From NCBI GenBank assembly GCA_013298545.1, contig JAAFIA010000001.1, forward strand, positions 1 to 64,000: a stretch of DNA of 64,000 bases. The letters run 5' to 3'. Within the stretch, counting starts at the first letter, position 1. Each line of letters starts with the position of its first letter. This document shows, piece after piece, positions 19,013 to 28,453 of this stretch. Position numbers and translations under genes: made by a program. The DNA is from Bacteroidota bacterium (GTDB lineage: Bacteria > Bacteroidota > Bacteroidia > Palsa-965). A model generated the notes under the pieces. The model was not told the origin of the DNA. It searched no databases and was given only the letters and a program-made list of their open reading frames with translations.

Positions 19013-20800
19013 ATGGAACACATTCGCAATTTCTGCATCATTGCCCACATCGATCATGGCAAGTCAACACTTGCTGACCGCTTGTTGGAATATACCAATA
19101 CCATTTCCAAGCGCGATATGGAAGCGCAGGTCCTTGACGATATGGATCTGGAGAAAGAACGTGGCATCACGATCAAGAGCCATGCTATTCAGATGAATTA
19201 TCAGAAAGACGGCAAGAAATATGTCTTCAACCTGATTGATACACCGGGCCACGTTGACTTTTCTTACGAAGTATCGCGCTCCATTGCTTCGTGCGAAGGA
19301 GCCTTGCTTATTGTGGATGCGGCGCAAGGCATTCAAGCACAAACCATTTCCAATTTGTACCTCGCACTCGAAAACGATCTCGAAATCATTCCGATTCTCA
19401 ATAAAATTGATTTACCAAGTGCCGAACCAGAACTGGTAAAAGATCAAATCGTTGATTTGCTTGGTTGCAAACGCGAAGAAATCATGTCAGCTTCTGGCAA
19501 AACGGGCATGGGCGTTCACGAAATTTTATCGGCCATCTGCGACCGCATTCCTGCCCCCAAAGGCGATCCGAAAGCACCGCTACAAGCCCTCATTTTCGAT
19601 TCGGTTTTCAATTCGTTTCGCGGCATCATTGCTTATTACAAAATCCTAAACGGCGAAATCAAAAAAGGCGAAAAAGTAAAATTCTTCAATACAGGACACG
19701 AGTATTTGGCCGATGAAGTTGGTGTGCTGAAACTTGGCCTTGAGCCGCGCGATGTGGTGAGTACGGGCGATGTAGGCTATATCATTTCGGGCATTAAAGA
19801 TGCGCGCGAAGTAAAAGTTGGCGATACAATTACCAACGTAGCCAATCCGTGTTTGACATCCATCAATGGTTTTGAAGATGTGAAGCCGATGGTTTTTGCT
19901 GGAATTTATCCGGTTGATACGGATGATTTTGAAGAGTTGCGTTACTCGATGGAGAAACTTCAATTGAATGATGCATCACTCACGTGGGAGCCTGAAGCTT
20001 CTGCGGCGCTTGGCTTTGGCTTCCGTTGCGGATTCTTGGGCATGTTGCACATGGAAATTGTGCAGGAGCGTTTGGAGCGTGAGTTTAACATGACCGTTAT
20101 TACAACGGTTCCCAATGTACAGTATTATGCTTACGATACAAAAGGCGAAAAATTAATCATGAATAATCCGAGCGATATGCCTGATCCGGCGCGTCTCGAT
20201 TACATTGAGGAGCCGTTTATCAAAGCAAGCATCATCACCAAATCAGATTATGTAGGTGCGATTATTAAATTGTGCATCGATAAACGCGGAACGATTGTTA
20301 CACAGAATTATTTGACAACCGATCGCGTGGAAATGGTTTTTGAAATTCCGCTCGGCGAGATTGTCTTCGATTTTTACGACAAGCTGAAAACCATTTCAAA
20401 AGGATATGCTTCGTTCGATTATAGTCCAATTGGTTTCCGCGAGTCGGATCTGATCAAGTTGGATATTCTGATCAATGGCGATCAAGTGGACGCGTTGTCT
20501 GCTTTGATTCACCGCTCAAAGGCGCACGAATTTGGCAAGAAGATTTGCGAGAAGTTGAAAGAATTGATTCCCCGTCAGCAGTTCCAAATTGCGATTCAAG
20601 CGGCGATTGGTGCAAAAATTGTTGCACGCGAAAACATTTCAGCAATTCGCAAAGACGTTACGGCAAAATGTTACGGCGGCGATATTTCCCGCAAACGCAA
20701 ACTCTTAGAAAAACAAAAAGAGGGCAAGAAACGCATGCGTCAAATTGGTAACGTAGAAGTTCCGCAAAGCGCATTTATGGCCGTTTTAAAACTCGATTAA
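19013..20800 (+). CDS. lepA: Elongation factor 4 (LepA), back-translocating GTPase
   Basis: The 595-residue protein has the length and domain order of LepA: G1 motif AHIDHGKST, switch [10 protein letters not shown]3 DTPGHVDF, G4 NKIDLP, the elongation factor domain [24 protein letters not shown] (EF-G domain III/V style) and the LepA-specific C-terminal domain ending in a basic segment [20 protein letters not shown] and [15 protein letters not shown]4 binds ribosomes and remobilises stalled translation, particularly under ionic or cold stress. Transcribed alone from the promoter at 18962-18996 and followed by a hairpin with a T-run. Confidence 0.98.
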   Translation: MEHIRNFCIIAHIDHGKSTLADRLLEYTNTISKRDMEAQVLDDMDLEKERGITIKSHAIQMNYQKDGKKYVFNLIDTPGHVDFSYEVSRSIASCEGALLIVDAAQGIQAQTISNLYLALENDLEIIPILNKIDLPSAEPELVKDQIVDLLGCKREEIMSASGKTGMGVHEILSAICDRIPAPKGDPKAPLQALIFDSVFNSFRGIIAYYKILNGEIKKGEKVKFFNTGHEYLADEVGVLKLGLEPRDVVSTGDVGYIISGIKDAREVKVGDTITNVANPCLTSINGFEDVKPMVFAGIYPVDTDDFEELRYSMEKLQLNDASLTWEPEASAALGFGFRCGFLGMLHMEIVQERLEREFNMTVITTVPNVQYYAYDTKGEKLIMNNPSDMPDPARLDYIEEPFIKASIITKSDYVGAIIKLCIDKRGTIVTQNYLTTDRVEMVFEIPLGEIVFDFYDKLKTISKGYASFDYSPIGFRESDLIKLDILINGDQVDALSALIHRSKAHEFGKKICEKLKELIPRQQFQIAIQAAIGAKIVARENISAIRKDVTAKCYGGDISRKRKLLEKQKEGKKRMRQIGNVEVPQSAFMAVLKLD

Positions 20801-20822
20801 TTCTTTTAGAAAGCAATATGAG

Positions 20823-20855
20823 AAACGACTCGCATTTTTTGTGGGTCGTTTTTTT
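20823..20855 (+). terminator. Rho-independent terminator after lepA
   Basis: AAACGAC (20823-20829) pairs with GTCGTTT (20845-20851) and is followed by a run of T. It lies 22 bases after the lepA stop. Confidence 0.7.
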
Positions 20856-20959
20856 GTGGGGGGGAGAGTTGCCGGATTTCGCAGAAAGGTTAAATTTGAT
20901 TGAGCTGTTGGAACGTTGCAACAATACTAAATCCATTATGTAGCATTCAAAAAACTAAA

Positions 20960-21406
20960 ATGAAATTTATCTTGTCTTTCCTCTGCACTTTTTTACTGCT
21001 GCCTATTTATGGGCAAGATACGTTGCGTTTGAAAAAAGAGCCTCGCGTTATTTTGAAAAGTTGGTATCCCGAGTTTAAAGAATTTCCAGCATTAAAAATA
21101 GGAGAACAGAAAATTCTTTTTGCATACATCCCCGATTTTGAAAATACGCCGATGTATAACAATGATATTAATTTGGAAATCAGAAATGGCGCAGCCGAGG
21201 TTGTAGAAACTGAAAAAACAAATCAATTCTTGGTTACTGTAAACAAGACTGATGCAGAATACATTGAGCTTGAAGTTTGGCTCGACATAGAACGTACAAG
21301 CATTTTGTTGAAACAAAATACGGCGTGGATAGATATCCGAAAGCATTATCCGATCAAGGACAATCGCGTATTGGTTCAGGTGATCAAACTAAAAATAATC
21401 AAGTGA
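20960..21406 (+). CDS. Small secreted protein of unknown function
   Basis: A 148-residue protein from the ATG at 20960, chosen because it gives a clean signal peptide (MKFILSFLCTFLLLPIYGQ) whereas the earlier start at 20900 would bury it. The mature part is mixed beta (VILKSWYPEF, KILFAYIPDF, AEYIELEVWLDIERT) with alternating polar and hydrophobic residues, as in a small beta-sandwich. No named family recognised. It stands alone between lepA and metX and is more AT-rich than both. Confidence 0.65.
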   Translation: MKFILSFLCTFLLLPIYGQDTLRLKKEPRVILKSWYPEFKEFPALKIGEQKILFAYIPDFENTPMYNNDINLEIRNGAAEVVETEKTNQFLVTVNKTDAEYIELEVWLDIERTSILLKQNTAWIDIRKHYPIKDNRVLVQVIKLKIIK

Positions 21407-21537
21407 TTTACGGAACTTATCCGTCTTTTCTCTGCGTTGCAATTGTGCAACTAGAAACAATTTACATTATCTCCCCGCAGGAAAACAGGCTGTACTAGAA
21501 GATTGCTGACGGTATGGCCCTTGTTAAATCAAATGAA

Positions 21538-22548
21538 TTATTTGCCCACCCACCCCACAATTTTTTCCCCAATCAATTTTCCTTCCACCAAAAATCCATC
21601 GTGCCCAAAAGGCGAATTGATTTCGACAAATGCAGCCCCGCGAATGTGTTGTGCTAAAAATTGCTGCTCGGCAATTGGACATAAAAAATCAGTCGTGATG
21701 CCGATGCAAAGTGTTTTGGCTGTAATGGATTGAAGCGCAGCCTCCACACCGCCCCGCCCCCGCCCCAAATTGTGGCTGTCCATCATTTTTGTCAGAAACC
21801 AATACGAATACGCATTGAACCGCTGCACCAATTTATCGCCTTGGTAATGGATGTATCCACTCACCCGAAAATCATCGGTCCGCTCATCTGTATCGGCTTG
21901 TGTTTGGTTAAACGCTTCGTAACTGCGATACGTGAGCATACCAATGGCCCGCGCTGTTTTTAATCCACGCGCACCAGCATCCGCACGATTTTCGCCAAAC
22001 GTTAGATCTGTTTCAATCGCCAGTCGTTGCGCCGTATGGATCGCAATACCCCAAGCCGATTCGCGCGCCGATGTGGCCACCACAATTAATCGTTCACAAA
22101 TATTCGGTTCCAAAACGGCCCACTCCAAAGCCTGGTAACCACCCATCGATCCACCAATCAACACATCAATTTTTTCGATGCCGAGATTTTTTCGCAAGGC
22201 CACAAAGCAACGCACCACATCGCGAATGGTCAGCTGCGGAAAATTTTTAAAATATGACGTTCCTGTTTTTTCATCCAAATGCAAAGGTCCCGTTGAGCCA
22301 TAGCACGACGATGGGATATTGACACAAATGATAAACTCTTTTTTAGGATCAAACGTTTTTCCTTCGCCAAAAAGATCGGGCCACCAATCGCACACATCCG
22401 CACTCGCCGTCAACGCATGACAAGCCCACACCACGCGCATCCCCGCACGATAACTACCCGAAGTACAATACGCCAGCTCCAAGTTTTCAAGCACCGCACC
22501 ACGTTCCGTCTCAAACGATTCCGAAAAACGAAAAGTATTTTTTTGCAT
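21538..22548 (-). CDS. metX: Homoserine O-acyltransferase (MetX family)
   Basis: A 336-residue alpha/beta hydrolase with the MetX pattern: WACHALTASADVCDWW near the N-terminus (family form HALTG...WW), nucleophile elbow GGSMGG with Ser134, and candidate Asp287 (GITTDFLCP) and His316 (PFGHDGFL) completing the triad. It transfers an acyl group (acetyl or succinyl; not decidable by eye) from CoA to L-homoserine, the first committed step of methionine synthesis via sulfhydrylation. No other methionine gene is adjacent. A TATCTTTA element lies 4 bases upstream of the start codon on this strand. Confidence 0.95.
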   Translation of the reverse strand: MQKNTFRFSESFETERGAVLENLELAYCTSGSYRAGMRVVWACHALTASADVCDWWPDLFGEGKTFDPKKEFIICVNIPSSCYGSTGPLHLDEKTGTSYFKNFPQLTIRDVVRCFVALRKNLGIEKIDVLIGGSMGGYQALEWAVLEPNICERLIVVATSARESAWGIAIHTAQRLAIETDLTFGENRADAGARGLKTARAIGMLTYRSYEAFNQTQADTDERTDDFRVSGYIHYQGDKLVQRFNAYSYWFLTKMMDSHNLGRGRGGVEAALQSITAKTLCIGITTDFLCPIAEQQFLAQHIRGAAFVEINSPFGHDGFLVEGKLIGEKIVGWVGK

Positions 22549-22552
22549 GAGG

Positions 22553-22560
22553 TAAAGATA
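22553..22560 (-). promoter_or_regulatory. Candidate -7 element for metX
   Basis: Reads TATCTTTA on the minus strand, one base off TAnnTTTG, ending 4 bases before the metX ATG (22546-22548). The leader would be minimal. Weak single-motif evidence. Confidence 0.35.
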
Positions 22561-22625
22561 CTTATTGAATTGTGGAATTAGAAAAATTGATGTTTAGGCG
22601 ATTTCGTAAATTGACAATTAAAATC

Positions 22626-22689
22626 ACTAAATCACCAACTCACTAAATCACCAACTCGCTAAATCACCAACTCGCTAAATCACCAACTG
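22626..22689. repeat. Tandem repeat, four 16 bp units
   Basis: Four back-to-back copies of (A/G)CTAAATCACCAACT(C/G): 22626-22641, 22642-22657, 22658-22673 and 22674-22689. The first two begin with A and the last two with G, as expected of slippage or duplication. It lies between the AsmA-like gene's stop and the metX start region, outside any gene. Confidence 0.9.
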
Positions 22690-22712
22690 AGCGCAAGCAA
22701 AAGCGCAGCAAA

Positions 22713-25355
22713 TTAAAAATCATCCCCTTCCAACTCTTCCTCCTTCTTCGTTCCCTGTTCATTCCAACGAATGATAAATTTCCCATCATCGCCATTCTTT
22801 TTATCACTACCATTAGCGTTGAGTGTCGTGTCTTTTTTAAACAAGCCAAACTCTTCGCGCAAAATCGTTTTCAGATTTTGTTTTTCTTGCTTTAAATCTT
22901 TTTTCAGATTCTTAATCGCATCTTTTACGTTGAAGTATTTCACTTCTGGATTATCGAGCGGCCCTTTCATCGAAACATACAAACTCATGCGTCGTCCGCC
23001 ATCCTCTTCTACTTCCCCAAATTCTTCGTTTTCTTTTTTATTGAAAATGACTTTTCGTGCATGCACCTCGTCCAATTCAATTCGGAAATGGTAATCCACG
23101 TAATTATCGAAATTATGCGTTCCCCACATGGTTAAATCAACCGCATTCGACTCAATATCCATGGCCGGAATATCAATCAACCGATTTTTAATTTCGATTC
23201 TATTTTTTAATGTGTTGAATTTTAAATGCTTCAAATCATCGAGGCGAATAAATTTGGCGAGGATATCGAGTGGAGCAAATTCGTTCAGTTCGCCGCGCTC
23301 CAATTCAATATCCGCAAGCGCGTAAATCCGTTTTTCATTCACACCCAAATCGGCACCCCAGAGCGAAACAAAATTCACATCCGCAGTCAACGTTCCTTTG
23401 ATGTTTTTTTCTGTCATCACATCCTGTCCAAAATTTTCCATCTGCACAAACATCTTGGTAACATTCACATTGTTCAGTTTAGCATTTCCCGTTACCAAAA
23501 GCGAGTCAATGCTTGTACCATCAATCATACCACTTCCGATAATTTCGCCGCCCATGGTGCGAATGTGAATCGGATCAGCCACTAAGCGGCGGTTACGCAA
23601 AACCAAATCGCCAGAAAGATCAGCCGCCTCAAATTGCCGAAACATCAATCGCCCCACTTGTGTATGCATGCGCAGTTGTACACGATCTGGAAAAACAAGT
23701 TTGTAAGTCGTATCGCCCGCTGTCGAAGAAGACGTGCCGAGTAACGAATTGAAGTCGATCGTATTCGCACGAAAATCGGCATCTACATCAAGTACCGCTT
23801 TTTCTACCAAGAGCCAAGCCAACAAATTGTGTAAGGCCCCTTCCATTTTAAAATCGCTTGCGCCAGATCGTGCGCGCATGCCACGCATGGTTACATTGTT
23901 GCCATCAAACAAAAGTTGACCATTAATGCTATCGATTGGTAACAAGGCGTTTTTCAATTTCAAGCGCGACTGCATCAACCGCACTTCGCCCGACGTTTGG
24001 AATTCTTTCAAGCTCGTTGTCGAAAATACAATCGACTTTCCGAGTTTGCCTGATGTTTCGAGATGCACATCCAATGTTCCAGATGCCTCTTGAATGGTAT
24101 CTGGCTGAAGCAAATGCACCAGTTCGCTCAAATCAATATGACCATCTATTTTGGTGCGAATCACAGGACGATCGAGGTTCGTCAAATCAAACGATCCCGA
24201 AAATTTGCTTGTGCGTGTTTGTGCCTGAAACGTTGTAATGTGTAAGCCAGAATGCTCTTTAGCCGTACTGAATGTTCCATCAACCGCAATATTTTCAAGT
24301 TTTAGCGGTGTTCCTGCACGCGTGAGTGTTGCCCCTTTATAAACACCGAATTTTGCCTCTACTTCGGGCAGCAAGCTATCGTTATAAATACCGTTGATGG
24401 TTGCATCCACAAAAAAATCGCCGGTGCTCGAAATGCCTTCAATGTCTTTGGCATACGATGCAGGCAATAACGACAAGGCATCGCGAATGGCAACATCATC
24501 GCCTTTTGCTGCAAGCTTAATTAAATAACCACGATTACTATCCGTAATATCGCCCGTAACCTTCATTTTCAAATCGGAGATGTTTACGGAACACGTATTG
24601 ATGCGGTAAAGCTTGGTTGTGTTGTCGATGTTTAGATCGACTTGAAAAGACCCCGAATTTCCGGCAAACCATTCGGCTTTTCCTTGCTTCAATTTTCCAA
24701 CAACAAATTCGGCTTTAGAAGCGAGTGTATAATTTTTACTCCCAAAATCGCCAGCGAGTTCGGATGTGGAAATGGTAATTTCATAATCGCTTTTATCGCG
24801 CATGTCGCGCCAGCGCAATTTCACATCATTGAATTCAAATTTTTCTAGCGCGAAAGCAACATCTGTACTTGCTGCGCTGGTCGATGTATCTGTTTTGATG
24901 AAATGGTAATTGTCGTTTCCTTTCAAATCGGTTCGCAAATCGAGCACCGCCTCATCCACCGCAATATGGCGAATGGTGTAGTTGCGTTTAAAAAAATCGA
25001 GGATATTGAAGCGTAAGTCGATGCGTTTGGCTTGAAAAAGTGTATCGCGTTTGTCGTTGCTTGTCGCATCGAGCGCGCTGATGTTGTTAAACTCAACCGA
25101 TACTTGCGGAAATGTACGGATGACCGTCAAACGCACATCTTTTTCGGTATCGACATAAATGGTGGTATTGAGGTATTGATTGACTTTGTTCAACACAAAC
25201 CCTTTAATCTTGTCTTCAAACACAAATGTGAGCGCAACGGCCAGCACGAGTATAAACACAAACCCACCGCACAGCCAAAAAAATAGGCGCAGCAGGCGTT
25301 TCCACCAAGGGCGTTTTGTTTCAGGTTGCGAAGAGGAGACGAGCGTTTCGGACAT
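22713..25355 (-). CDS. AsmA family protein (large envelope-biogenesis protein)
   Basis: From the ATG at 25353-25355 (MSETLVSSSQPETKRPWW) the protein is 880 residues; an ATG 14 codons upstream is possible. A basic cytoplasmic stretch precedes one membrane helix (LFFWLCGGFVFILVLAVALTF), then a long beta-rich periplasmic part: RTFPQVSVEFNNISALDA near the start, with repeated AsmA-like strands, and a C-terminal AsmA-type region (LNNVNVTKMF, GTLTADVNFVSLWG). The tail is charged (KKNGDDGKF, KEEELEGDDF). AsmA-like proteins are bridge-forming lipid-transport relatives linked to outer-membrane homeostasis. Probably monocistronic. Confidence 0.85.
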   Translation of the reverse strand: MSETLVSSSQPETKRPWWKRLLRLFFWLCGGFVFILVLAVALTFVFEDKIKGFVLNKVNQYLNTTIYVDTEKDVRLTVIRTFPQVSVEFNNISALDATSNDKRDTLFQAKRIDLRFNILDFFKRNYTIRHIAVDEAVLDLRTDLKGNDNYHFIKTDTSTSAASTDVAFALEKFEFNDVKLRWRDMRDKSDYEITISTSELAGDFGSKNYTLASKAEFVVGKLKQGKAEWFAGNSGSFQVDLNIDNTTKLYRINTCSVNISDLKMKVTGDITDSNRGYLIKLAAKGDDVAIRDALSLLPASYAKDIEGISSTGDFFVDATINGIYNDSLLPEVEAKFGVYKGATLTRAGTPLKLENIAVDGTFSTAKEHSGLHITTFQAQTRTSKFSGSFDLTNLDRPVIRTKIDGHIDLSELVHLLQPDTIQEASGTLDVHLETSGKLGKSIVFSTTSLKEFQTSGEVRLMQSRLKLKNALLPIDSINGQLLFDGNNVTMRGMRARSGASDFKMEGALHNLLAWLLVEKAVLDVDADFRANTIDFNSLLGTSSSTAGDTTYKLVFPDRVQLRMHTQVGRLMFRQFEAADLSGDLVLRNRRLVADPIHIRTMGGEIIGSGMIDGTSIDSLLVTGNAKLNNVNVTKMFVQMENFGQDVMTEKNIKGTLTADVNFVSLWGADLGVNEKRIYALADIELERGELNEFAPLDILAKFIRLDDLKHLKFNTLKNRIEIKNRLIDIPAMDIESNAVDLTMWGTHNFDNYVDYHFRIELDEVHARKVIFNKKENEEFGEVEEDGGRRMSLYVSMKGPLDNPEVKYFNVKDAIKNLKKDLKQEKQNLKTILREEFGLFKKDTTLNANGSDKKNGDDGKFIIRWNEQGTKKEEELEGDDF

Positions 25356-25597
25356 GTACGGTTTTAGTCGCGCTAAATTACAACGCTTAAAAACCACGAA
25401 TCGTATGCAAAAAGGCTTTCTGTGAACTGTTAAATGTTCATATTTCTAAACCAGAATCACTTTTTCCAAGTAATGTCGATTAACCTATATATTATCAATG
25501 ATTTTTATTTTATGCTATTTGTAATTTATGGCTGTATAAATCGTTTTATTTTTACTAATTTAAATCTAATAAACAGTATAACCTAAAAAAGTAAACG

Positions 25598-26617
25598 ATG
25601 AAAACAAACCTGATTTACGGCGCATTAGCCGTATTCGCTATGGGTGTAGGAATTTACAGTTGTAAAAAGAACCTACTAACAGAACCCAATCAAGCCCAAA
25701 CGGTGCAAGCCATGCAAGCCCCAGTTGTTTGCACGTATGATGTTCCGTTGGTGTGTAACAATCAAATACCGCATTATTCGTCAACACAAGTTTTTGATGC
25801 GGTATATCAGTGCTTGGAGGCACAATACGAGCAATATAACGACAATTTTGAAGCAGCGCACCCCAATTTGAGCGACGATGCGTATGATGACTTGGTTGAT
25901 TCGTTAGCATTTAATGAAGAAGCAACTCTCAAAAACTGGGAAGTTGCCAAAGGCTATGGCTCGTTGCGTACGCATTTGAATAACCTAGAAGATATTTGGT
26001 TGGCCAATGGCATGGATCCGAATACCGACCCATTCGATCATGCGGTGAGCGATCTTATTTTATTGACGATGATGAATGCGGCAGGCGATATTCGTGTGGC
26101 CAATGACCTCATTCATACCGATCCTGATGGCACACAATTGATCGTTTCTAATGCAGATTGTGCTATTTTTGATAGTGCCAAAGCCGATCCTAATTACACC
26201 AACCCCAATTTGACACGGATTATGCCCGCACCGCCTGATGTGTGCCAACGGAATGAGTATGAGAAAGGTGGACAAGAATGGGCGAATAATAGCAATAGAA
26301 AATTTCTATGGCGTGTTGATTTTGATGCGTATATCCAAAATTCGCGGGCCAAATCGGTGATCCGCAATTTTAGACTTAAAAATGGAAATTGGAAACGAGC
26401 AGCGGCCTATTGTGAAGTGCAAGTAGATGGCGATATTTGGAATAACGAATGTGATTCTACAGTAGCTGTTACTTTTGACGCAGCCATTAAAAAAAGGAAG
26501 CGCGTTACCGCTCGGCGCTATCCTTTAAATTACAGTAAAATAAAAACAGGTGAATTATTGGGGTACTTTAGAGCAATTAACGGGAATATCTATGTGGATA
26601 CGGCAATTGTCTGGTAA
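25598..26617 (+). CDS. Lipoprotein of unknown function
   Basis: A 339-residue protein with a convincing lipobox (VGIYSC, lipid Cys at residue 22) followed by KKN. The mature region includes acidic helical stretches (FDAVYQCLEAQYEQYNDNFEAAHP, written here in part as EAQYEQYNDNFEAA), a WEVAKGYGSLRTHLNNLEDIW segment and a C-terminal part with paired cysteines (ADCAIFD, AAYCEVQVDG, NNECDST). No named family recognised. A 240-base AT-rich region lies upstream. The next gene's chosen start overlaps its 3' end by 26 bases, so the two are likely one transcript. Confidence 0.7.
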   Translation: MKTNLIYGALAVFAMGVGIYSCKKNLLTEPNQAQTVQAMQAPVVCTYDVPLVCNNQIPHYSSTQVFDAVYQCLEAQYEQYNDNFEAAHPNLSDDAYDDLVDSLAFNEEATLKNWEVAKGYGSLRTHLNNLEDIWLANGMDPNTDPFDHAVSDLILLTMMNAAGDIRVANDLIHTDPDGTQLIVSNADCAIFDSAKADPNYTNPNLTRIMPAPPDVCQRNEYEKGGQEWANNSNRKFLWRVDFDAYIQNSRAKSVIRNFRLKNGNWKRAAAYCEVQVDGDIWNNECDSTVAVTFDAAIKKRKRVTARRYPLNYSKIKTGELLGYFRAINGNIYVDTAIVW

Positions 26618-27383
26618 TAAAAAGATAAAATACATACCATCAGGCAGCATACTTACATGCTGTCTGATGGTGCTATGTTTTCATTTGATGACTTCGGCCC
26701 AAACACAATTTTCCAAATGGGAATGGAATGTAACTGCAACCATGCATCGCCCATCACCAATTAAGCAGACGGTCGGTAATGACAAAATACAGATTCGTCC
26801 AAGTGCTGGCTGGGAGTTTGGTTTTGCGCGTGAAATTGCCACAAAGGGAAACTATAAATTTGACTTTGGTTACAACCGTGGGAGCACACCTGTTTATCTG
26901 TTTATAAAATTAGCAATACGTGATTACCCAGTTTTGCGCATTGACTATGCTTCAAGTTTCTATTATGTACAGCACCCATACAACTTGTTTTATTTCCGCA
27001 TAAGAAAAAAATTGAGCGACAATACTACCATTGGACTTGAGCTCGCTAACCGTTTTTATACAAGTTCCTCTGCCGGAACAGGACTTGCCGGCTTCAATGC
27101 ACTTACTGGTAGTCGGTTATTGATTTATCGTGCAAGAACTTACTCGGCAGGAACTCCTACGTTCTCTCCTCACCTTAAACTCAGTTTTACAGGTACTATT
27201 TGGAAACGCTTTCCTTCTTTTTTATATGAAGCGTCGTTGTGCTATGCTCCTATCTCTGTCATTAGTGGTTCTTATGTTTTGTTTCCGTATTATCCTGCTT
27301 ATATCAGCGCAGGAACATTTCGGGTACAGCAATCGTATTTGGGTTTAGCTATAAAATACCGTCGCGTGAAAAAGGAGGATTGA
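26592..27383 (+). CDS. Predicted outer-membrane beta-barrel-like protein, unknown function
   Basis: A 263-residue protein from the ATG at 26592, which overlaps the preceding lipoprotein gene by 26 bases; a longer form from 26550 is possible. A hydrophobic segment (GSILTCCLMVLCFHLMTSAQ) looks like a signal peptide preceded by a basic region. The rest alternates polar and aromatic residues in strand-like stretches (YKFDFGYNRGSTPVYLFIKL, ASSFYYVQHPYNLFYF, TIGLELANRFYTSS) as in outer-membrane barrels. Together with the lipoprotein upstream it may form a small envelope module. Start site uncertain. Confidence 0.6.
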   Translation: MWIRQLSGNKKIKYIPSGSILTCCLMVLCFHLMTSAQTQFSKWEWNVTATMHRPSPIKQTVGNDKIQIRPSAGWEFGFAREIATKGNYKFDFGYNRGSTPVYLFIKLAIRDYPVLRIDYASSFYYVQHPYNLFYFRIRKKLSDNTTIGLELANRFYTSSSAGTGLAGFNALTGSRLLIYRARTYSAGTPTFSPHLKLSFTGTIWKRFPSFLYEASLCYAPISVISGSYVLFPYYPAYISAGTFRVQQSYLGLAIKYRRVKKED

Positions 27384-27480
27384 TGCTTTTTGTGAGTACA
27401 AAAATAAACTATCCTTTGTCTGGTAATACTACAAAAAGCATACAGCAAACTTATTGGGTTTTGGGTTTCTCAAAAACACC

Positions 27481-28062
27481 TCAATGTAAGCCCGCAAGGG
27501 CGTGTGTACGGAAAAGTTTTACCGCAATGGCCAAGAGAATAATTCCGAAAACACGGCGCATCACGGCCACACCACCAACACCAAGTATTTTTTCTAAGCG
27601 TCCGATGTTGCGCAAAACCACATACACCACAATGACGTTGATGAGCACAGCCAATACAATGGTAATCACGTTATACTCGGCGCGCAGCGATAAGAGCGTG
27701 GTCAATGTTCCGGTTCCGGCAATGAGCGGAAAGGCAAGCGGCATAACCGAAGCCGTTGCGGGAACTTCGTCTTTGTACAAACGAATGCCCAAAATCATTT
27801 CGAGCGCTAGAAAAAACAGGACAAAGGATCCGGCAATGGCAAAATCAGAAACGCCAACACCAATGAGACCGAGCAAGGGTTCGCCAACAAATAAAAACAC
27901 CAACATAATCACCGCCGAGACGAGTGAAGCGCGGCGGGCGTTTAGCTCCCCAACTTTTTGGCGCAAACCAATAATGACAGGGATTGATCCCACAACATCA
28001 ATTACGGCAAAAAGTACCATGGTAGCCGTAGCCAGTTGTTTCAGATCGACGTGTAAATCCAT
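27481..28062 (-). CDS. MarC family inner-membrane protein
   Basis: A 193-residue protein from the ATG at 28060-28062 with about six hydrophobic helices: MVLFAVIDVVGSIPVIIGL, SAVIMLVFLFVGEPLLGLIGV, FAIAGSFVLFFLALEMILGI, a PLAFPLIAGTGTLTTLL loop that is a MarC/UPF0056 signature, ITIVLAVLINVIVVYVVL and a C-terminal VFGIILLAIAVKLF. Despite the name, MarC is not a proven drug exporter; its function is unsettled. It lies convergent with the barrel-like gene (97 bases between stops). Confidence 0.92.
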   Translation of the reverse strand: MDLHVDLKQLATATMVLFAVIDVVGSIPVIIGLRQKVGELNARRASLVSAVIMLVFLFVGEPLLGLIGVGVSDFAIAGSFVLFFLALEMILGIRLYKDEVPATASVMPLAFPLIAGTGTLTTLLSLRAEYNVITIVLAVLINVIVVYVVLRNIGRLEKILGVGGVAVMRRVFGIILLAIAVKLFRTHALAGLH

Positions 28063-28277
28063 TTTTCTGTGTTTTGCCAGCAAAGGTAATCTGAAAAAAA
28101 CATCCCGCTTGTAGCAATTTTTCAGGCAACAAGCGGGAATGTAATTCCTTCCGGGTCTCCAAAACCGGATGGAGCAAGTAGTCTGAATTGACCAAACACG
28201 TGATATAGACGCATAAAGAACGGCAAAGTTTAATTGTATGAAATAGAATTATTAGGACGGGTGTGTGTTTAGACTTG

Positions 28278-28381
28278 AGACATGAGACCACCTGATTATA
28301 GAGCGAAGAGTGGAGAAACAGCGCGAGTACCCGGCTCTCCGCACTTCGCTCTGTTTCTCTCGCATTATTTGTCTCATGTCT
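28278..28381. repeat. 104 bp nested imperfect palindrome
   Basis: Outer arms AGACATGAGAC (28278-28288) and GTCTCATGTCT (28371-28381) are exact complements. Inner arms GAGCGAAGAGTGGAGA (28301-28316) and TCTCCGCACTTCGCTC (28336-28351) pair with one mismatch around a 19-base loop. There is no T-run, so it is not a plain terminator. Confidence 0.8.
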
Positions 28382-28428
28382 GCGCTAGCAAGTGGGCCGG
28401 AAAAATGTTTACCCTTTAGAATTCCCTT

Positions 28429-28436
28429 TACCTTTG
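28429..28436 (+). promoter_or_regulatory. -7 promoter element for the DUF502 gene
   Basis: TACCTTTG is an exact TAnnTTTG match 17 bases before the ATG at 28454. No clear TTTG at the -33 position. Confidence 0.5.
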
Positions 28437-28453
28437 CTACAAATCATATTTCC

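Larger units (their letters stand above)
28063..28453. other. 391 bp divergent intergenic region with two inverted repeats
   Basis: Between the divergent MarC and DUF502 genes. It holds a stem TCCCGCTTGT/ACAAGCGGGA around 28103-28138, a nested 104 bp palindrome at 28278-28381 and a TACCTTTG promoter element at 28429-28436. No credible gene; an open frame upstream of DUF502 here has no signal and is better read as leader. Confidence 0.75.

Noticed and set aside
27380-28114. A 244-residue open frame opposite the MarC gene
   Set aside because: MarC on the other strand has clear membrane helices and signature; this frame is Thr/Lys/Ser-rich with no family.
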